A stretch of 5,050 nucleotides of DNA from Bacteroidales bacterium (GTDB lineage: Bacteria > Bacteroidota > Bacteroidia > Bacteroidales > P3). The stretch is taken from contig JAISVE010000161.1 in NCBI GenBank assembly GCA_031271725.1, positions 1 through 5,050 on the forward strand, in the 5' to 3' direction. Below the pieces are notes generated by a model. The model worked only from the letters and a program-made list of their open reading frames with translations, was not told where the DNA came from and searched no databases. Shown here one piece after another: positions 4,740-5,050 of this stretch. A program made the position numbers and the translations under genes. Position 1 is the first letter of the stretch. Every line of letters begins with the position of its first letter.

Positions 4740-5050
4740 TTTACAACTATTTTTATGCTTCTGCCGCCTGCCTCGCTGCCTGTTCCGCCACTTGCCTCCA
4801 AAACGTAAATGCCCGCTTTAAGTCCTTTTAGATTTATTGCCGTACTGCCCGCTTGCAATTGTCCTCTTTTCAACAGTTTTCCCGTAAAATCAAAAATACT
4901 GTATTCTCTGCCCTCCTGGCTTATTATATTAAGCACTCCGTCTGTTACAGGGTTGGGATAAACTTTTAAGCCATCTTCTACCTTATAATCTGCTTCGTTT
5001 GCAACTACCTGCTCACACTCCCAGTATAGAGAGGGAGTTCCATCACCCTT
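4736..5050 (-). CDS. C-terminal end of a T9SS-secreted protein (type A sorting domain; 5' part outside window)
   Basis: The frame is open to the right edge, so the GTG at 4936 is internal. The 104 visible residues begin KGDGTPSLYWECEQ. Residues 30 onward form a type A T9SS C-terminal sorting domain: LKVYPNPVTDGVLNI, then YSIFDFTGKLLKRGQL, the LKGLKAGIYVLEA strand, and a final SIKIVVK. Such domains guide cargo through the T9SS outer-membrane channel and are then removed, usually with attachment to surface lipopolysaccharide. The passenger domain lies outside the window, so its function cannot be given; the YWECEQ segment just before the domain is too short to place. A Gly-rich insert (SGGTGSEAGG) separates the last two strands. 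The TGA overlaps the GTG of the YiiX-like lipoprotein, so the two genes form at least a two-gene operon read leftward. Confidence 0.88.
   Translation of the reverse strand, partial: KGDGTPSLYWECEQVVANEADYKVEDGLKVYPNPVTDGVLNIISQEGREYSIFDFTGKLLKRGQLQAGSTAINLKGLKAGIYVLEASGGTGSEAGGRSIKIVVK

Noticed and set aside
4402..4821. Two plus-strand reading frames opposite the YiiX-like gene
   Set aside because: They are antisense shadows; the second is low-complexity Pro/Leu caused by the C9 run.

Overview
The window looks like a chromosomal stretch of a Bacteroidota bacterium, most likely order Bacteroidales. The grounds are a PorE-like TPR/beta-propeller/OmpA protein at the left edge, a type IX secretion system (T9SS) type A C-terminal sorting domain at the right edge, a perfect Bacteroidetes -7 box (TAnnTTTG) at 2189-2196, A-rich leaders in place of spaced Shine-Dalgarno sites, and a short XRE-type helix-turn-helix protein of a kind common in Bacteroidales. 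The species cannot be told from the sequence.

Layout. 1-1626 (+) is the 3' part of a large envelope protein (TPR, five PD40 blades, carboxypeptidase-regulatory-like domain, OmpA peptidoglycan-binding domain). 1627-1880 is AT-rich and non-coding, dominated by a 116-nt nested fold-back at 1732-1847 and an overlapping, mutually exclusive hairpin that ends in a T run just before the next start codon. 1881-2102 (+) is a 73-aa HTH protein. 2266-2556 (+) is a Bor-family lipoprotein with its own -7 box and a strong hairpin terminator. 2636-2890 (+) is a small two-helix membrane protein. 2871-4019 (+) is an outer-membrane beta-barrel of the PagL/acyloxyacyl hydrolase type, overlapping its neighbour and probably starting at TTG. 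From the right edge, reading leftward, come the 3' end of a T9SS-secreted protein (4736-5050) and a YiiX-like cysteine-hydrolase lipoprotein (4068-4739), joined by a GTGA start/stop overlap. No rRNA, tRNA, CRISPR array or transposase is visible.

How it may work together. Every product except the HTH protein is predicted to be in or on the envelope. The ends carry T9SS-associated genes and are of moderate GC. The middle (about 1627-4019) is visibly richer in A+T and combines a regulator, a relative of a phage-borne lipoprotein and a lipid A deacylase-like barrel. It could be an acquired surface-modification cassette, but no integrase or attachment site supports this.

Most worth following up: (i) an uninterrupted G9 tract just after the lipobox codon of the YiiX-like lipoprotein, where a gain or loss of one G gives an early stop, as in a phase-variable gene; (ii) the two competing folds upstream of the HTH gene, which could be an attenuator or an operator array; (iii) a PagL-like barrel that keeps the His and Ser of the catalytic motif but has Asn where Pseudomonas PagL has its catalytic Glu.
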